Part shown: positions 31,610 through 39,209 of the stretch, in pieces | Layout of the letters: each line of letters opens with the position of its first letter | Position numbering within the stretch: the stretch's first letter is position 1 | Assembly (NCBI GenBank): GCA_946411635.1 | Contig: CAMKES010000002.1 | Location: 1-46,565 of the forward strand | DNA length: 46,565 bases | Direction of reading: 5' to 3' | Origin: an uncultured Clostridia bacterium | GTDB lineage: Bacteria; Bacillota; Clostridia; Christensenellales; CAG-138 | The notes under the pieces: generated by a model | The model's database searches: none | The model's input: only the letters and a program-made list of their open reading frames with translations | Told to the model about the DNA's origin: nothing | Translations under genes and position numbers: made by a program

Positions 31610-33406
31610 ATGCGTTCTTTAACCGCAAAGGAATTGCGTCAGCTTTATCTGGACTTTTTCCGTTCCAAGGGACACGCGGTGATCTCCTCCGCCTCCCTGA
31701 TCCCCGAAAACGACCCGACCGTGCTCTTTACGACGGCGGGCATGCATCCGCTCGTGCCGTACCTGATGGGCGAAAAGCATCCGGAAGGCAAACGGCTTTG
31801 CGACGTGCAGAAGTGCGTCCGCACCGGCGACATCGACGAGGTCGGCGATTCCTCGCACTGCACGTTCTTTGAAATGCTGGGCAACTGGTCGCTGGGCGAT
31901 TATTTCAAGAAAGAGAGCATCGCGTTCTCCTGGGAATTCCTGACCGACGAAAAGTGGCTGGGCATCCCGAAGGACAAGCTGTATTTCACCTGTTTCGAGG
32001 GCGACAAGGACGCGCCGCGCGATACCGTCGCGCACGACCGCTGGGTCGAAATGGGCGTCGATCCCTCGCATATCGTGTACCTGCCGAAAAAGCACAACTG
32101 GTGGGGTCCCGCGGGTCAGACCGGTCCGTGCGGTCCCGACACCGAGATCTTCTACGATACCGGAAGACCCGCGTGCGGTCCCGACTGCAAGGCGGGCTGC
32201 GACTGCGGCAAGTACCTTGAGATCTGGAACAACGTCTTCATGGAGTACAACAAGGTCGCGGACGGCGTGTTTGAGCCGCTCGAGCAGAAGAACGTCGACA
32301 CCGGCATGGGTCTCGACCGTACGGTCGCGACGCTGCAGGGCGTCGAAAGCGTGTTCGACACCGACGCGTTCTCCGGCATCATCGCGCTTATCGCGGAGCT
32401 CTCGCACAAGGGCTACAAAGACGATCCCGAAACGACGCGCGCGTTCCGCATCATCGCGGACCACACCCGCTGCGCCGTGTTCATTCTCGGCGACCAGCGC
32501 GGCGTGACGCCGTCGAACGTCGACCAGGGCTATATCCTCCGCCGTCTCATCCGCCGCAGCATCCGGTTTGCTTCCCAACTCAATATGCCGCGGTACGCGC
32601 TCTGCACGATCGCGGAACGGGTCATCGATCAGTACGGCGAGGTATATCCCGAATTGAACGAAAACCGCGAAAAGATCCTTACCGAGCTTCGCAAGGAAGA
32701 GAACCGGTTTGCCGATACGCTGAAGAAGGGCATCAAGGAGTTCCACAAGCTCGTCGCGAATCTTGAGGGCACCGAGATCGACGGCGTGTCCGCGTTCCAT
32801 CTGTACGACACGTACGGCTTCCCGATCGAGCTCACGGTGGAGCTTGCGAAGGAAAAGGGCGTTACGGTCGACGAGAAGGGCTTTGCCGCCGCGTTTGAGG
32901 AGCATCAGAAGAAGTCCCAGGCGGGCGCCGAACAGCGCTTTAAGGGCGGTCTTGCGGACAACAGCGAGGCGACGGCCGCGCTGCACTCCGCGACGCACCT
33001 GCTGCAGGCTGCGCTCCGCAAGGTCCTGCACGACGACACCGTTTCGCAGAAGGGCAGCAATATCACCGCGGAGCGTCTGCGCTTCGACTTCAGCTTCGGC
33101 CGCAAGGTCACGGACGAAGAGCTCCGCGAGGTGGAGCGGCTCGTGAACGAAGCGATCGCGGCGAAGGTGCCGATCACCTGTGAAGAGATGACCGTCGACG
33201 AAGCGAAGGCGCAGGGCGCGATCGGTCTGTTCGAAAGCAAGTACGGCGAGAAGGTCAAGGTCTATACGATGGGACCGTTCTCCAAGGAGATCTGCGGCGG
33301 TCCGCACGCAAAGAACACCGGCGATCTCGGTCGCTTTGAGATCAAGAAGGAGGAAGCGTCCTCGAGCGGCGTCCGCCGCATCAAGGCCGTTCTGATCCAT
33401 GACTGA
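31610..33406 (+). CDS. alaS: Alanyl-tRNA synthetase, short form lacking C-Ala
   Basis: The enzyme charges tRNA-Ala and hydrolyses mischarged Ser or Gly. The 598-residue chain holds the class II catalytic core (about 1-240: TVLFTTAGMHPLVPYL, GDSSHCTFFEMLGNWS, GPDTEIFYD, MGLDRT), the tRNA-recognition helices (about 250-450), and an intact editing domain with HSATH (HxxxH) and CGGPH (CxxxH). It ends at the RRIKAVLIHD segment, where full-length enzymes (about 870 residues) continue into the C-Ala/DHHA1 oligomerisation domain. No remnant follows; the next gene overlaps by 8 nt. The ATG has AAAGGA 9 nt upstream. A natural short form is more likely than a broken gene. Confidence 0.94.
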   Translation: MRSLTAKELRQLYLDFFRSKGHAVISSASLIPENDPTVLFTTAGMHPLVPYLMGEKHPEGKRLCDVQKCVRTGDIDEVGDSSHCTFFEMLGNWSLGDYFKKESIAFSWEFLTDEKWLGIPKDKLYFTCFEGDKDAPRDTVAHDRWVEMGVDPSHIVYLPKKHNWWGPAGQTGPCGPDTEIFYDTGRPACGPDCKAGCDCGKYLEIWNNVFMEYNKVADGVFEPLEQKNVDTGMGLDRTVATLQGVESVFDTDAFSGIIALIAELSHKGYKDDPETTRAFRIIADHTRCAVFILGDQRGVTPSNVDQGYILRRLIRRSIRFASQLNMPRYALCTIAERVIDQYGEVYPELNENREKILTELRKEENRFADTLKKGIKEFHKLVANLEGTEIDGVSAFHLYDTYGFPIELTVELAKEKGVTVDEKGFAAAFEEHQKKSQAGAEQRFKGGLADNSEATAALHSATHLLQAALRKVLHDDTVSQKGSNITAERLRFDFSFGRKVTDEELREVERLVNEAIAAKVPITCEEMTVDEAKAQGAIGLFESKYGEKVKVYTMGPFSKEICGGPHAKNTGDLGRFEIKKEEASSSGVRRIKAVLIHD

Positions 33407-34136
33407 TTGGCTCAAATACGAATGGGAGTGGAACGGCAAGGAAGCGGTGTTTCAGGTTGATCTGCAATACTGGGAACTGCTTCCGGCTTTGGCATACTCT
33501 CAGCTCGTGTTCGTGAGCATCGCGCCGTATGAGCCCGACTCCCCCGCCTTTTCCCGCGCGGAGGAGCGCAGGGCGACGCTGCTGCAGCACATCCTTGCCG
33601 AGCAGCTTGAAGACGTGGCGATCTTTGTCGGCGGGATCGGAATGAGCGATCTGATCCAGTTCTATTTCTACACGTCGGACGAAGCGCTGATCCATCGTGT
33701 TTCTTCGATCTGCCGCGCGGAGAACAAGCTGCGCGTTTCCTGCGGGCACGTTCCGGAGCCGGATTACGCGACGTATTACTGTCTGCTGTTTCCGGACGAT
33801 GCAAAGCTGCAGTCCGTTGAAAACGCGGCGTACATCAAGTCCGTGCAGCACCGCGACGGCGACCTGAGCCTTGTGCGGCGCGTTCGGCTGACGATGGCGT
33901 TCGACACCGAGGAAGCGTGCGACGACTTTATGGGCGAGATCCCGCGGCTCGGGTTTACGGCAGGCAGACGCGAGAGCGTCGGCAACAATACGCATCCGTA
34001 CCGGATCGAGCTGAACGGGTTTTCGACGCTGATCCTCTCGGATCTCAACCGGTTTACCGCACGCGCGATCAACGGCGCGCTCCCCTACGGAGGCGTGCTC
34101 GATCATATCACCGCCGATTTCATCAACCGGCATTAA
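33399..34136 (+). CDS. DUF695 / RraB-like two-domain protein
   Basis: The 245-residue cytoplasmic protein overlaps alaS by 8 nt and probably depends on translational coupling, as no Shine-Dalgarno is seen. Residues about 5-130 resemble DUF695 (WLKYEWEWNGKEAVFQVDL, ATLLQHILAEQLEDVAIFVG, YFYTSDEAL). Residues about 150-240 resemble the RraB fold (RRVRLTMAFDTEEACDDFMGEIPRLGF), the inhibitor of RNase E in enterobacteria. The actual role in this organism is unknown. A strong terminator follows. Confidence 0.7.
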   Translation: MTDWLKYEWEWNGKEAVFQVDLQYWELLPALAYSQLVFVSIAPYEPDSPAFSRAEERRATLLQHILAEQLEDVAIFVGGIGMSDLIQFYFYTSDEALIHRVSSICRAENKLRVSCGHVPEPDYATYYCLLFPDDAKLQSVENAAYIKSVQHRDGDLSLVRRVRLTMAFDTEEACDDFMGEIPRLGFTAGRRESVGNNTHPYRIELNGFSTLILSDLNRFTARAINGALPYGGVLDHITADFINRH

Positions 34137-34141
34137 GGCAT

Positions 34142-34177
34142 CAAAAAAGAGCAGGCACAAAGCCTGCTCTTATTTTT
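34142..34177. terminator. Bidirectional terminator
   Basis: AAGAGCAGGC (34147-34156) pairs with GCCTGCTCTT (34162-34171), with A-run and T-run flanks. It lies between the converging DUF695/RraB-like and dockerin/P60 genes. Confidence 0.9.
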
Positions 34178-34183
34178 TTCTTC

Positions 34184-34975
34184 TCAGCCCCACGGGTCGG
34201 CGTAATAGGTCGGGACCCATCCGGCGTATTCCCAAAGCTCGCTCAGCCGCACGCCGTCCTCGCTTCCGGAATCCATGATGATCGTTTTTCCGTCGATCAC
34301 GCCGACAAACAGAGCGAGATGGTTTGCTTTTCCGGAGTCCGGGTTGAGATAGATCACAACGCCGGCGGGCTTCCATTTTTCGACCGGCCAGGACGCGATC
34401 TCATGCAGACGCTCCGGGTGATTGCTCTGGAACCAGCCCAGCACGCCCTCGCTGCTCTTTCCCGGATAAACCTCCCGGTCGATGCCTGCGTCCGCAAAAG
34501 CGACCTTCAGGAAATCGCTGCAGTTCAGGACGCTGTAGGCCTTGCCGAGATGATTTGCCGCAGCGTACAGAACGTTCTTTCGGTCGCCTGCCGAAAGATA
34601 CTGGATCGTGCGCGAGATCCACTCCGTATAGTCCTTGTCGTGCAGCGGATGCGCGGCAAGCTTGTTATAGAGCGTTGTGTCAAGCGCGGGAACCGACTGC
34701 AGAGCCGCAATGCCCACCGCCCGGCGTAGGATCAGAGCCGCGTCCCCGGCGTCCATTTTTCCGTTTCGATTGATATCGGAATTGATCTTGGCGCGCGTGG
34801 TCATTTCTTCGGTGAGACCGACGCTGTAACGAAGCACCAGAGAAGCGTCCCGAGCGGAGACCTTGCCGTCGCCGTTCGCGTCGCCCTGCAAGGCGGCGGT
34901 TTCGGCCGCGGAAGACATGAAAAGGCAAAGCCCCGTGCAGATGCACAGAATGATTGCCGTCAGCCGTTTTTTCAT
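34184..34975 (-). CDS. Secreted NlpC/P60-type hydrolase with N-terminal dockerin
   Basis: The 263-residue exported protein has a signal peptide (about 1-26). An N-terminal dockerin-like pair of calcium loops covers residues 30-91 (GDANGDGKVSARDASLVLRY and DINRNGKMDAGDAALILRR). The C-terminal domain has NCSDFLKVAF with Cys152 and ANHLALFVG with His219, the Cys-His arrangement of NlpC/P60 or CHAP peptidoglycan endopeptidases. Dockerins more often sit at the C-terminus. GGAGG precedes the ATG. Confidence 0.8.
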   Translation of the reverse strand: MKKRLTAIILCICTGLCLFMSSAAETAALQGDANGDGKVSARDASLVLRYSVGLTEEMTTRAKINSDINRNGKMDAGDAALILRRAVGIAALQSVPALDTTLYNKLAAHPLHDKDYTEWISRTIQYLSAGDRKNVLYAAANHLGKAYSVLNCSDFLKVAFADAGIDREVYPGKSSEGVLGWFQSNHPERLHEIASWPVEKWKPAGVVIYLNPDSGKANHLALFVGVIDGKTIIMDSGSEDGVRLSELWEYAGWVPTYYADPWG

Positions 34976-35010
34976 AGGTCCTCCGTCATGCGTCTTCGCG
35001 CCGTCAATTC

Positions 35011-35039
35011 ATTATATACGCGTTCATACCGCTTTGCAA
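35011..35039 (-). promoter_or_regulatory. Vegetative promoter of the dockerin/P60 gene
   Basis: On the minus strand TTGCAA (35034-35039), 17 bp and TATAAT (35011-35016), about 35 nt before the start. Confidence 0.8.
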
Positions 35040-35054
35040 GCGCAAATCGAACGG

Positions 35055-35966
35055 TCAGAGATTCGCCGCGATCTTCGCCGCAAGGCGCACGTTGTTGTAC
35101 ACCAGCTGAATGTTTGCCGCCAGGCTGGAACCGCCGGTGATGTCCTTGATCTTTGCGAGCAGGAACGGCGTCGTTTCCTTGCCCCTGATTCCCTGTGCGT
35201 TCGCTTCCCGCACCGCGTCGTCGATCGCCTTGTTGATCACGTCGGCGTCCATCGAGTATTCCTCGGGGATCGGATTGACGACGAGCATCCCGCCCGGATA
35301 GCCAAGCTGCTCCGAAGCACGGATCGCATCTGCGATCTCCTTCGGATCGTCGGAACGCCACGGGACCGGAATGCCGCTCTTTCTCGTATAGAACGCGGGC
35401 AGTTCGTCCGTTCCGAAGCCGATCACGGGGACGCCCTTGGTTTCGAGGTATTCCATCGTAAGATTCAGATCGAGGATGCTCTTCGCTCCGGCGCAGACCA
35501 CGCAGACCGGCGTTTCGGCGAGTTCCTCGAGGTCGGCGGAAATGTCCATCGTCGTTTCCGCGCCGCGATGCACACCGCCGATGCCGCCCGTCGCAAACAC
35601 GCGAATGCCCGCGGCAGCCGCCGTGATCATCGTCGCCGCGACCGTCGTCGCGCCGTCCATTCCCTTTGCGACCAGCATCGGAAGGTCTCTGCGGCTTGCT
35701 TTGGTGACCTTGTGTCCTTCTCTGCCGAGATAGTCGATCTGCTCGTCGGTCAGGCCTGCGCAGAGCCGGCCGCCGATCACCGCGCACGTGGCGGGAACGG
35801 CGCCGTTTTCACGGCAGATGCGCTGGCAGTTCAGCGCGGTCTCCACGTTCTGCGGATACGGCATGCCGTGAGAGATGATGGTGCTTTCCATCGCAACGAT
35901 CGGAAGTCCCTTTCGGATCGCTTTCTCCACTTCGGGAGAAAGGCTGATAAAGTCTTTTGCGTTCAT
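35055..35966 (-). CDS. psuG: Pseudouridine-5'-phosphate glycosidase
   Basis: PsuG reversibly splits pseudouridine 5'-phosphate into uracil and ribose 5-phosphate. The 303-residue product has the family landmarks VAMESTIISHGMPYPQN, GATTVAATMITAAAAGIRVF, ATGGIGGVHRGAETTMDIS, TKGVPVIGFGTDELPAFY and the C-terminal GIRGKETTPFLLAKI (catalytic-lysine and metal regions of the family). GGAG stands a few bases before the ATG. The usual partner kinase psuK and a transporter are not in the window. It is divergent from malQ with overlapping promoters. Confidence 0.95.
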   Translation of the reverse strand: MNAKDFISLSPEVEKAIRKGLPIVAMESTIISHGMPYPQNVETALNCQRICRENGAVPATCAVIGGRLCAGLTDEQIDYLGREGHKVTKASRRDLPMLVAKGMDGATTVAATMITAAAAGIRVFATGGIGGVHRGAETTMDISADLEELAETPVCVVCAGAKSILDLNLTMEYLETKGVPVIGFGTDELPAFYTRKSGIPVPWRSDDPKEIADAIRASEQLGYPGGMLVVNPIPEEYSMDADVINKAIDDAVREANAQGIRGKETTPFLLAKIKDITGGSSLAANIQLVYNNVRLAAKIAANL

Positions 35967-36021
35967 AATGCTCCTCTCGGCGAAAAAGCGCGAAAAAAAA
36001 CGCGAATCGCCTGATTACTTC

Positions 36022-36049
36022 TTGTATTATAGCACAGTTGTGATAAAAT
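36022..36049 (+). promoter_or_regulatory. Promoter of malQ
   Basis: TTGTAT (36022-36027), 16 bp and TAAAAT (36044-36049). It interlocks with the opposing psuG promoter. Confidence 0.65.
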
Positions 36050-36054
36050 AGAAA
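36026..36054 (-). promoter_or_regulatory. Promoter of psuG
   Basis: On the minus strand TTTCTA (36049-36054), 17 bp and TATAAT (36026-36031). Its -10 overlaps the malQ -35, and its -35 touches the malQ -10. Confidence 0.65.
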
Positions 36055-36087
36055 CAGAAATCCGGGAATATATGAAAGGAAAATGCT

Positions 36088-37554
36088 ATGAAACGCGCCT
36101 GCGGAATCCTGATGCATATTACCTCCCTGCCGAGCCGCTTCGGCGTCGGCACGCTGGGCAAGGAAGCGTATGCTTTCGTTGATTTTCTCTCCGCTGCCGG
36201 ACAGACCTATTGGCAGATGCTTCCGGTCACGCCGACCGGCTATGCCGACTCGCCGTATCAAAGCAGTTCGACCTATGCGGGTAATTCGTATCTGATCGAT
36301 CTGGAAACGCTGATCGGCGAAGGTCTTTTGACCGAGGCGGAATGCGACCTCGACTGGGGCGGCGATCCGACCCGCGTCGACTACGGCAAGCTCTGGGAAA
36401 ACCGTTACGGAGTCCTTCGAAAAGCGTTTGAACGGTTCGATCGCAGCGAAATGGCCGCGTTCGTTTCGGAGAACGCGTGGTGGCTCGATACCTATGCGCT
36501 GTTCTGCGCCGTCAAGACGCACTTCGGAAACGCGCCGTGGTACGATTGGCCGGACGAAGCGATCCAGGACCGTACGCCGGAAGCCGTTGCGCATTACCGC
36601 GAGCTGCTGAAGGACGAAACGGACTTCCAGTGCTTCATGCAGTACGAGTTCGACAAGCAGTGGAAGCCGCTGCGCGAATATGCGAACGCAAAGGGGATCA
36701 AGCTGATCGGCGACATCCCGATCTACGTGCCGCACGACAGCGCGGACGTCTGGCAGGATCCGGATCTGTTCCTCATGGATAAGCGGCATCTGCCGACGCT
36801 CGTAGCGGGCGTTCCGCCGGATTATTTTTCGGAGCTCGGTCAGCTTTGGGGCAACCCGATCTATCGCTGGGACGTGCACGAGGCCGACGGCTTCGCGTGG
36901 TGGAAGCGTCGCGTGCAGGGCGCCGCAAGCCGGTTCGACGTCATCCGGATCGACCATTTCCGCGGTCTCGAAAGCTATTGGGCCGTTCCGTTCGGCGCGA
37001 CCGACGCGCGTCCGGGACAATGGTATCCCGGCCCCGGCATGAAGCTCGTCCGTGCGATCAAGGAGGCCTGTCCCGATCTGCACTTCATCGCGGAGGACCT
37101 CGGTTATCTGACGCCCGAAGTCAAAAAGCTGCTGTCCGACTCCGGCTTCCCCGGCATGCGCGTGATGCAGTTCGGCTTCGACCCGTGCGGAAACTCGAGA
37201 GAACTGCCGCACAACTACCCCGTCCACAGCATCGCCTATACCGGTACGCACGACAATACGCCGATCATGGGCTGGGTCGATACCGCGCCCGCGGAATGCG
37301 TTGCGTTTGCGGTGGATTACCTGGGGCTCAACGAACGCGAGGGCATGCCGTTCGGGTTTGCGCGCGGCGTTCTGAACTCGGTCGCCGAGCTTGCGATCCT
37401 GCAGATGCAGGATTACCTCGGCCTCGGCGACGACTGCCGCATGAACAATCCGAGCACGACCGGCTGGTGGCGCTGGCGTGCCGAGAAGAAGGACTTCTCG
37501 CCGGATCTTGCCGCGCGCATCCGCTACTACGCGCGCATGTCCGCCCGCATCTGA
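36088..37554 (+). CDS. malQ: 4-alpha-glucanotransferase (amylomaltase)
   Basis: This GH77 enzyme moves glucan chains between maltodextrins in the cytoplasm. The 488-residue length is typical. Motifs include GILMHITSLPSRFGVGTLG, the DSPYQSSSTYAGN loop, GDIPIYV, the catalytic nucleophile Asp in RIDHFRG, the acid/base Glu in IAEDLG, and the TGTHDN region with the third carboxylate. AAAGGA precedes the ATG. It stands alone, without glycogen genes next to it. Confidence 0.96.
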   Translation: MKRACGILMHITSLPSRFGVGTLGKEAYAFVDFLSAAGQTYWQMLPVTPTGYADSPYQSSSTYAGNSYLIDLETLIGEGLLTEAECDLDWGGDPTRVDYGKLWENRYGVLRKAFERFDRSEMAAFVSENAWWLDTYALFCAVKTHFGNAPWYDWPDEAIQDRTPEAVAHYRELLKDETDFQCFMQYEFDKQWKPLREYANAKGIKLIGDIPIYVPHDSADVWQDPDLFLMDKRHLPTLVAGVPPDYFSELGQLWGNPIYRWDVHEADGFAWWKRRVQGAASRFDVIRIDHFRGLESYWAVPFGATDARPGQWYPGPGMKLVRAIKEACPDLHFIAEDLGYLTPEVKKLLSDSGFPGMRVMQFGFDPCGNSRELPHNYPVHSIAYTGTHDNTPIMGWVDTAPAECVAFAVDYLGLNEREGMPFGFARGVLNSVAELAILQMQDYLGLGDDCRMNNPSTTGWWRWRAEKKDFSPDLAARIRYYARMSARI

Positions 37555-37560
37555 ACCGAA

Positions 37561-37598
37561 TCAAAAAACCGGACTTCCGATCGGAAGTCCGGTTTTTC
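37561..37598. terminator. Bidirectional terminator after malQ
   Basis: A 17-bp perfect palindrome (37564-37580 with 37581-37597) with A-run and T-run ends, between the converging malQ and membrane-protein genes. Confidence 0.9.
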
Positions 37599-37599
37599 G

Positions 37600-37998
37600 T
37601 TACGCTTGTTTTCGCCGCAGCAGCAGCGCGGCGACCGCGGAGCTGATCGCGAAGCTCATCAGAAGATCGGCGGCAAGATTCCAGCTGAAGGAGAACGAGC
37701 CGAGATACGCGCTCATGACCGCCGTTGAGAACAGCAGCCCCGCAAGCGCGGCAAATCCGCCGGCGAGCCACGTGCCCGGTCTTCGTCCGGCCGACGCCGC
37801 GGCGCCGCCGACGATCGCCGAAAGGATCCGGATCACCGTATTCCCGACGCCGATCGAGGATTCCGGAAGCCAGCCGAGCCAGACGAGCAGCGTCAGCAGC
37901 AGAACCGACAGAAGCAGGGCGGCGATGCTGAACGCCGCGCCGCGCGCCGAGGCGCGCCATGCGATCCCCGTCCGTTTTTTTCGTTTGCCCGATGCCAA
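37600..37998 (-). CDS. Four-helix membrane protein, TIGR04086-like
   Basis: The 132-residue protein has a basic N-terminus and four hydrophobic helices with small-residue packing (GAAFSIAALLLSVLLL, SIGVGNTVIRILSAIVGGAAAS). This matches the TIGR04086/YrzE group of small membrane proteins, often found by yajC in Clostridia, as here. Function unknown. The start is taken as the TTG at 37998, 7 nt after GGGGG; a longer TTG start at 38043 has no ribosome site and overlaps the yajC terminator region. Confidence 0.7.
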   Translation of the reverse strand: MASGKRKKRTGIAWRASARGAAFSIAALLLSVLLLTLLVWLGWLPESSIGVGNTVIRILSAIVGGAAASAGRRPGTWLAGGFAALAGLLFSTAVMSAYLGSFSFSWNLAADLLMSFAISSAVAALLLRRKQA

Positions 37999-38051
37999 TT
38001 CCTCACCCCCTTCGCCGCATCCTATGCGGCAAACGGAACGCAAATGACAAA

Positions 38052-38080
38052 CAAAAAAGCCCGGAACGCATCCGGGCTGA
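38052..38080 (-). terminator. Terminator of yajC
   Basis: On the minus strand AGCCCGGA and TCCGGGCT (38058-38078) form an 8-bp stem followed by TTTTTTG. Confidence 0.85.
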
Positions 38081-38091
38081 TTCAGGATCGG

Positions 38092-38487
38092 TCAGTCTTT
38101 GATTTCTTCGCTCATGGTATTCTCGACGCCGGCATCCTCTACCTGCGAGATCGCGCCGCGTGCAAAGACGAGCTTGACCTTGTCGGGACCGACGGACAGA
38201 ATGATGACGTCGTCCTTGATGGAGGAAATCGTGCCGTAGATACCGCCGATGGTGCGGACACGATCGCCCTGCTTCAGAGAACCGAGCATGTCCTTGACCT
38301 TCTTGTCGCGACGGCGCTGCGGGATGATCATGACGACCAGCAGCACGACGACCATCAGAAGGGGCAGAAGCAGCGTAAGCAGATTGGCGGAATCGCAGCC
38401 TGCGCCCGTTGTTCCGGACGAACTTCCCGCGGGTGCGCCGCAGCCCTCGATACCGTACATAACCGATTGAAGAACATTCAGAATCAT
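38092..38487 (-). CDS. yajC: Preprotein translocase subunit YajC
   Basis: YajC associates with SecDF and helps protein export. The 131-residue product has one transmembrane helix (about 36-58, LLTLLLPLLMVVVLLVVMI) followed by the family signature PQRRRDKKVKDMLGSLKQGD and RVRTIGGIYGTISSIKDD. The N-terminal exterior part is unusually Gly/Ser/Cys-rich. The start is the ATG at 38487 (AAAGGAAA upstream); the frame upstream crosses the promoter. secD and secF are not nearby. Confidence 0.93.
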   Translation of the reverse strand: MILNVLQSVMYGIEGCGAPAGSSSGTTGAGCDSANLLTLLLPLLMVVVLLVVMIIPQRRRDKKVKDMLGSLKQGDRVRTIGGIYGTISSIKDDVIILSVGPDKVKLVFARGAISQVEDAGVENTMSEEIKD

Positions 38488-38517
38488 TGTTTCGTTTCCT
38501 TTCCTGTGTCTTTCGAT

Positions 38518-38546
38518 ATTATACGAAATATCGCCGCGTTCGTCAA
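38518..38546 (-). promoter_or_regulatory. Vegetative promoter of yajC
   Basis: On the minus strand TTGACG (38541-38546), 17 bp and TATAAT (38518-38523), about 30 nt before the start. Confidence 0.85.
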
Positions 38547-38572
38547 TACTCGAATGTGAAATCTTTGCAACA

Positions 38573-38604
38573 AGCAAAAGGGAGGAACGAATCCTCCCTT
38601 TTTC
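38573..38604. terminator. Terminator between the 49-residue gene and yajC
   Basis: AAAAGGGAGGA (38576-38586) pairs with TCCTCCCTTTT (38592-38602). On the minus strand it ends the small gene immediately after its stop. Confidence 0.85.
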
Positions 38605-38752
38605 ACAGGTGCATCATCTTCTGGGTCTTCTGGATGACCTTCTTTCCGTCCCGCTTCATGCGGCGCGGGATGTCCGGATACAGCGTACACATCGCCGTCG
38701 CGGCAGCCGCCGCGCCGACCGCAATGCCGATGCCCATCATTGCCATTCGCAT
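38603..38752 (-). CDS. 49-residue protein with candidate forespore promoter
   Basis: A short protein starting at the ATG at 38752 with GAGGTGAT 4-7 nt upstream. It has a small hydrophobic N-terminal half (GIGIAVGAAAAATAMCTLYP) and a basic C-terminal half (RRMKRDGKKVIQKTQKMM), like small YtxH-type membrane-associated proteins. It has its own terminator and a SigG-like promoter, which suggests late forespore expression. It was not recognised as a named spore protein. Confidence 0.7.
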   Translation of the reverse strand: MRMAMMGIGIAVGAAAAATAMCTLYPDIPRRMKRDGKKVIQKTQKMMHL

Positions 38753-38778
38753 GCGATCACCTCTTTCTTTTTTGAGGT

Positions 38779-38807
38779 TAGTATGCGGATTCAACAGGGG
38801 TTTATTC
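38779..38807 (-). promoter_or_regulatory. SigG/SigF-type promoter
   Basis: On the minus strand GAATA (38803-38807), a 17-bp spacer and CATACTA (38779-38785). This matches the SigG pattern (G-A-A-T-A / CATACTA) and lies about 27 nt before the ATG of the 49-residue gene. Its -35 overlaps the stop codon of iscU. Confidence 0.65.
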
Positions 38808-39209
38808 GGCTTTCGGCGCTTCCTCTTTTTGTTTGTTTTCTTTTTTCGCGCGATAGTCCGCGATCGCCGCCTGCACCGCTTCCTGCGCGAGCACGGAGCA
38901 GTGGATCTTGACCGGCGGAAGTCCCTCGAGCGCTTCCACGACCGCTTCGTTCGTGAGCTGTTCGACCTCCGCAAGCGGCTTGCCCTTGATGAGCTCGGTC
39001 GCCATCGAGCTGGTCGCGATCGCCGCGCCGCAGCCGAAGGTCTTGAACTTGACGTCTTCGACGATCTCGTCGTCGTTGATCTTCAGAAACATCTGCATGA
39101 TGTCGCCGCACTTGGCGTTGCCGACGGTACCGACACCCGACGCATCGGGGATCTCACCGACGTTGCGCGGATGCTGAAAATGATCCAATACTTTTTCCGA
39201 ATACTGCAT
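38802..39209 (-). CDS. iscU: Iron-sulfur cluster scaffold IscU/NifU-N
   Basis: IscU is the scaffold on which Fe-S clusters are built from sulfur supplied by IscS. The 135-residue product has all three cluster cysteines, Cys34 (KCGDIM), Cys60 (FGCGAAIATSS) and Cys104 (HCSVLA), and Asp36. The Lys/Glu-rich tail after residue 122 is extra. The ATG overlaps the iscS stop (TAATG) and has AAAGGAGG upstream. Confidence 0.95.
   Translation of the reverse strand: MQYSEKVLDHFQHPRNVGEIPDASGVGTVGNAKCGDIMQMFLKINDDEIVEDVKFKTFGCGAAIATSSMATELIKGKPLAEVEQLTNEAVVEALEGLPPVKIHCSVLAQEAVQAAIADYRAKKENKQKEEAPKAE

Noticed and set aside
33380-33406. Frameshift truncating a full-length alaS
   Set aside because: The sequence after the alaS stop encodes a coherent unrelated DUF695/RraB-like protein and shows no DHHA1-like residues in any frame.
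31619-33439. 606-codon minus-strand frame opposite alaS
   Set aside because: Shadow of alaS, which has all class II and editing motifs.
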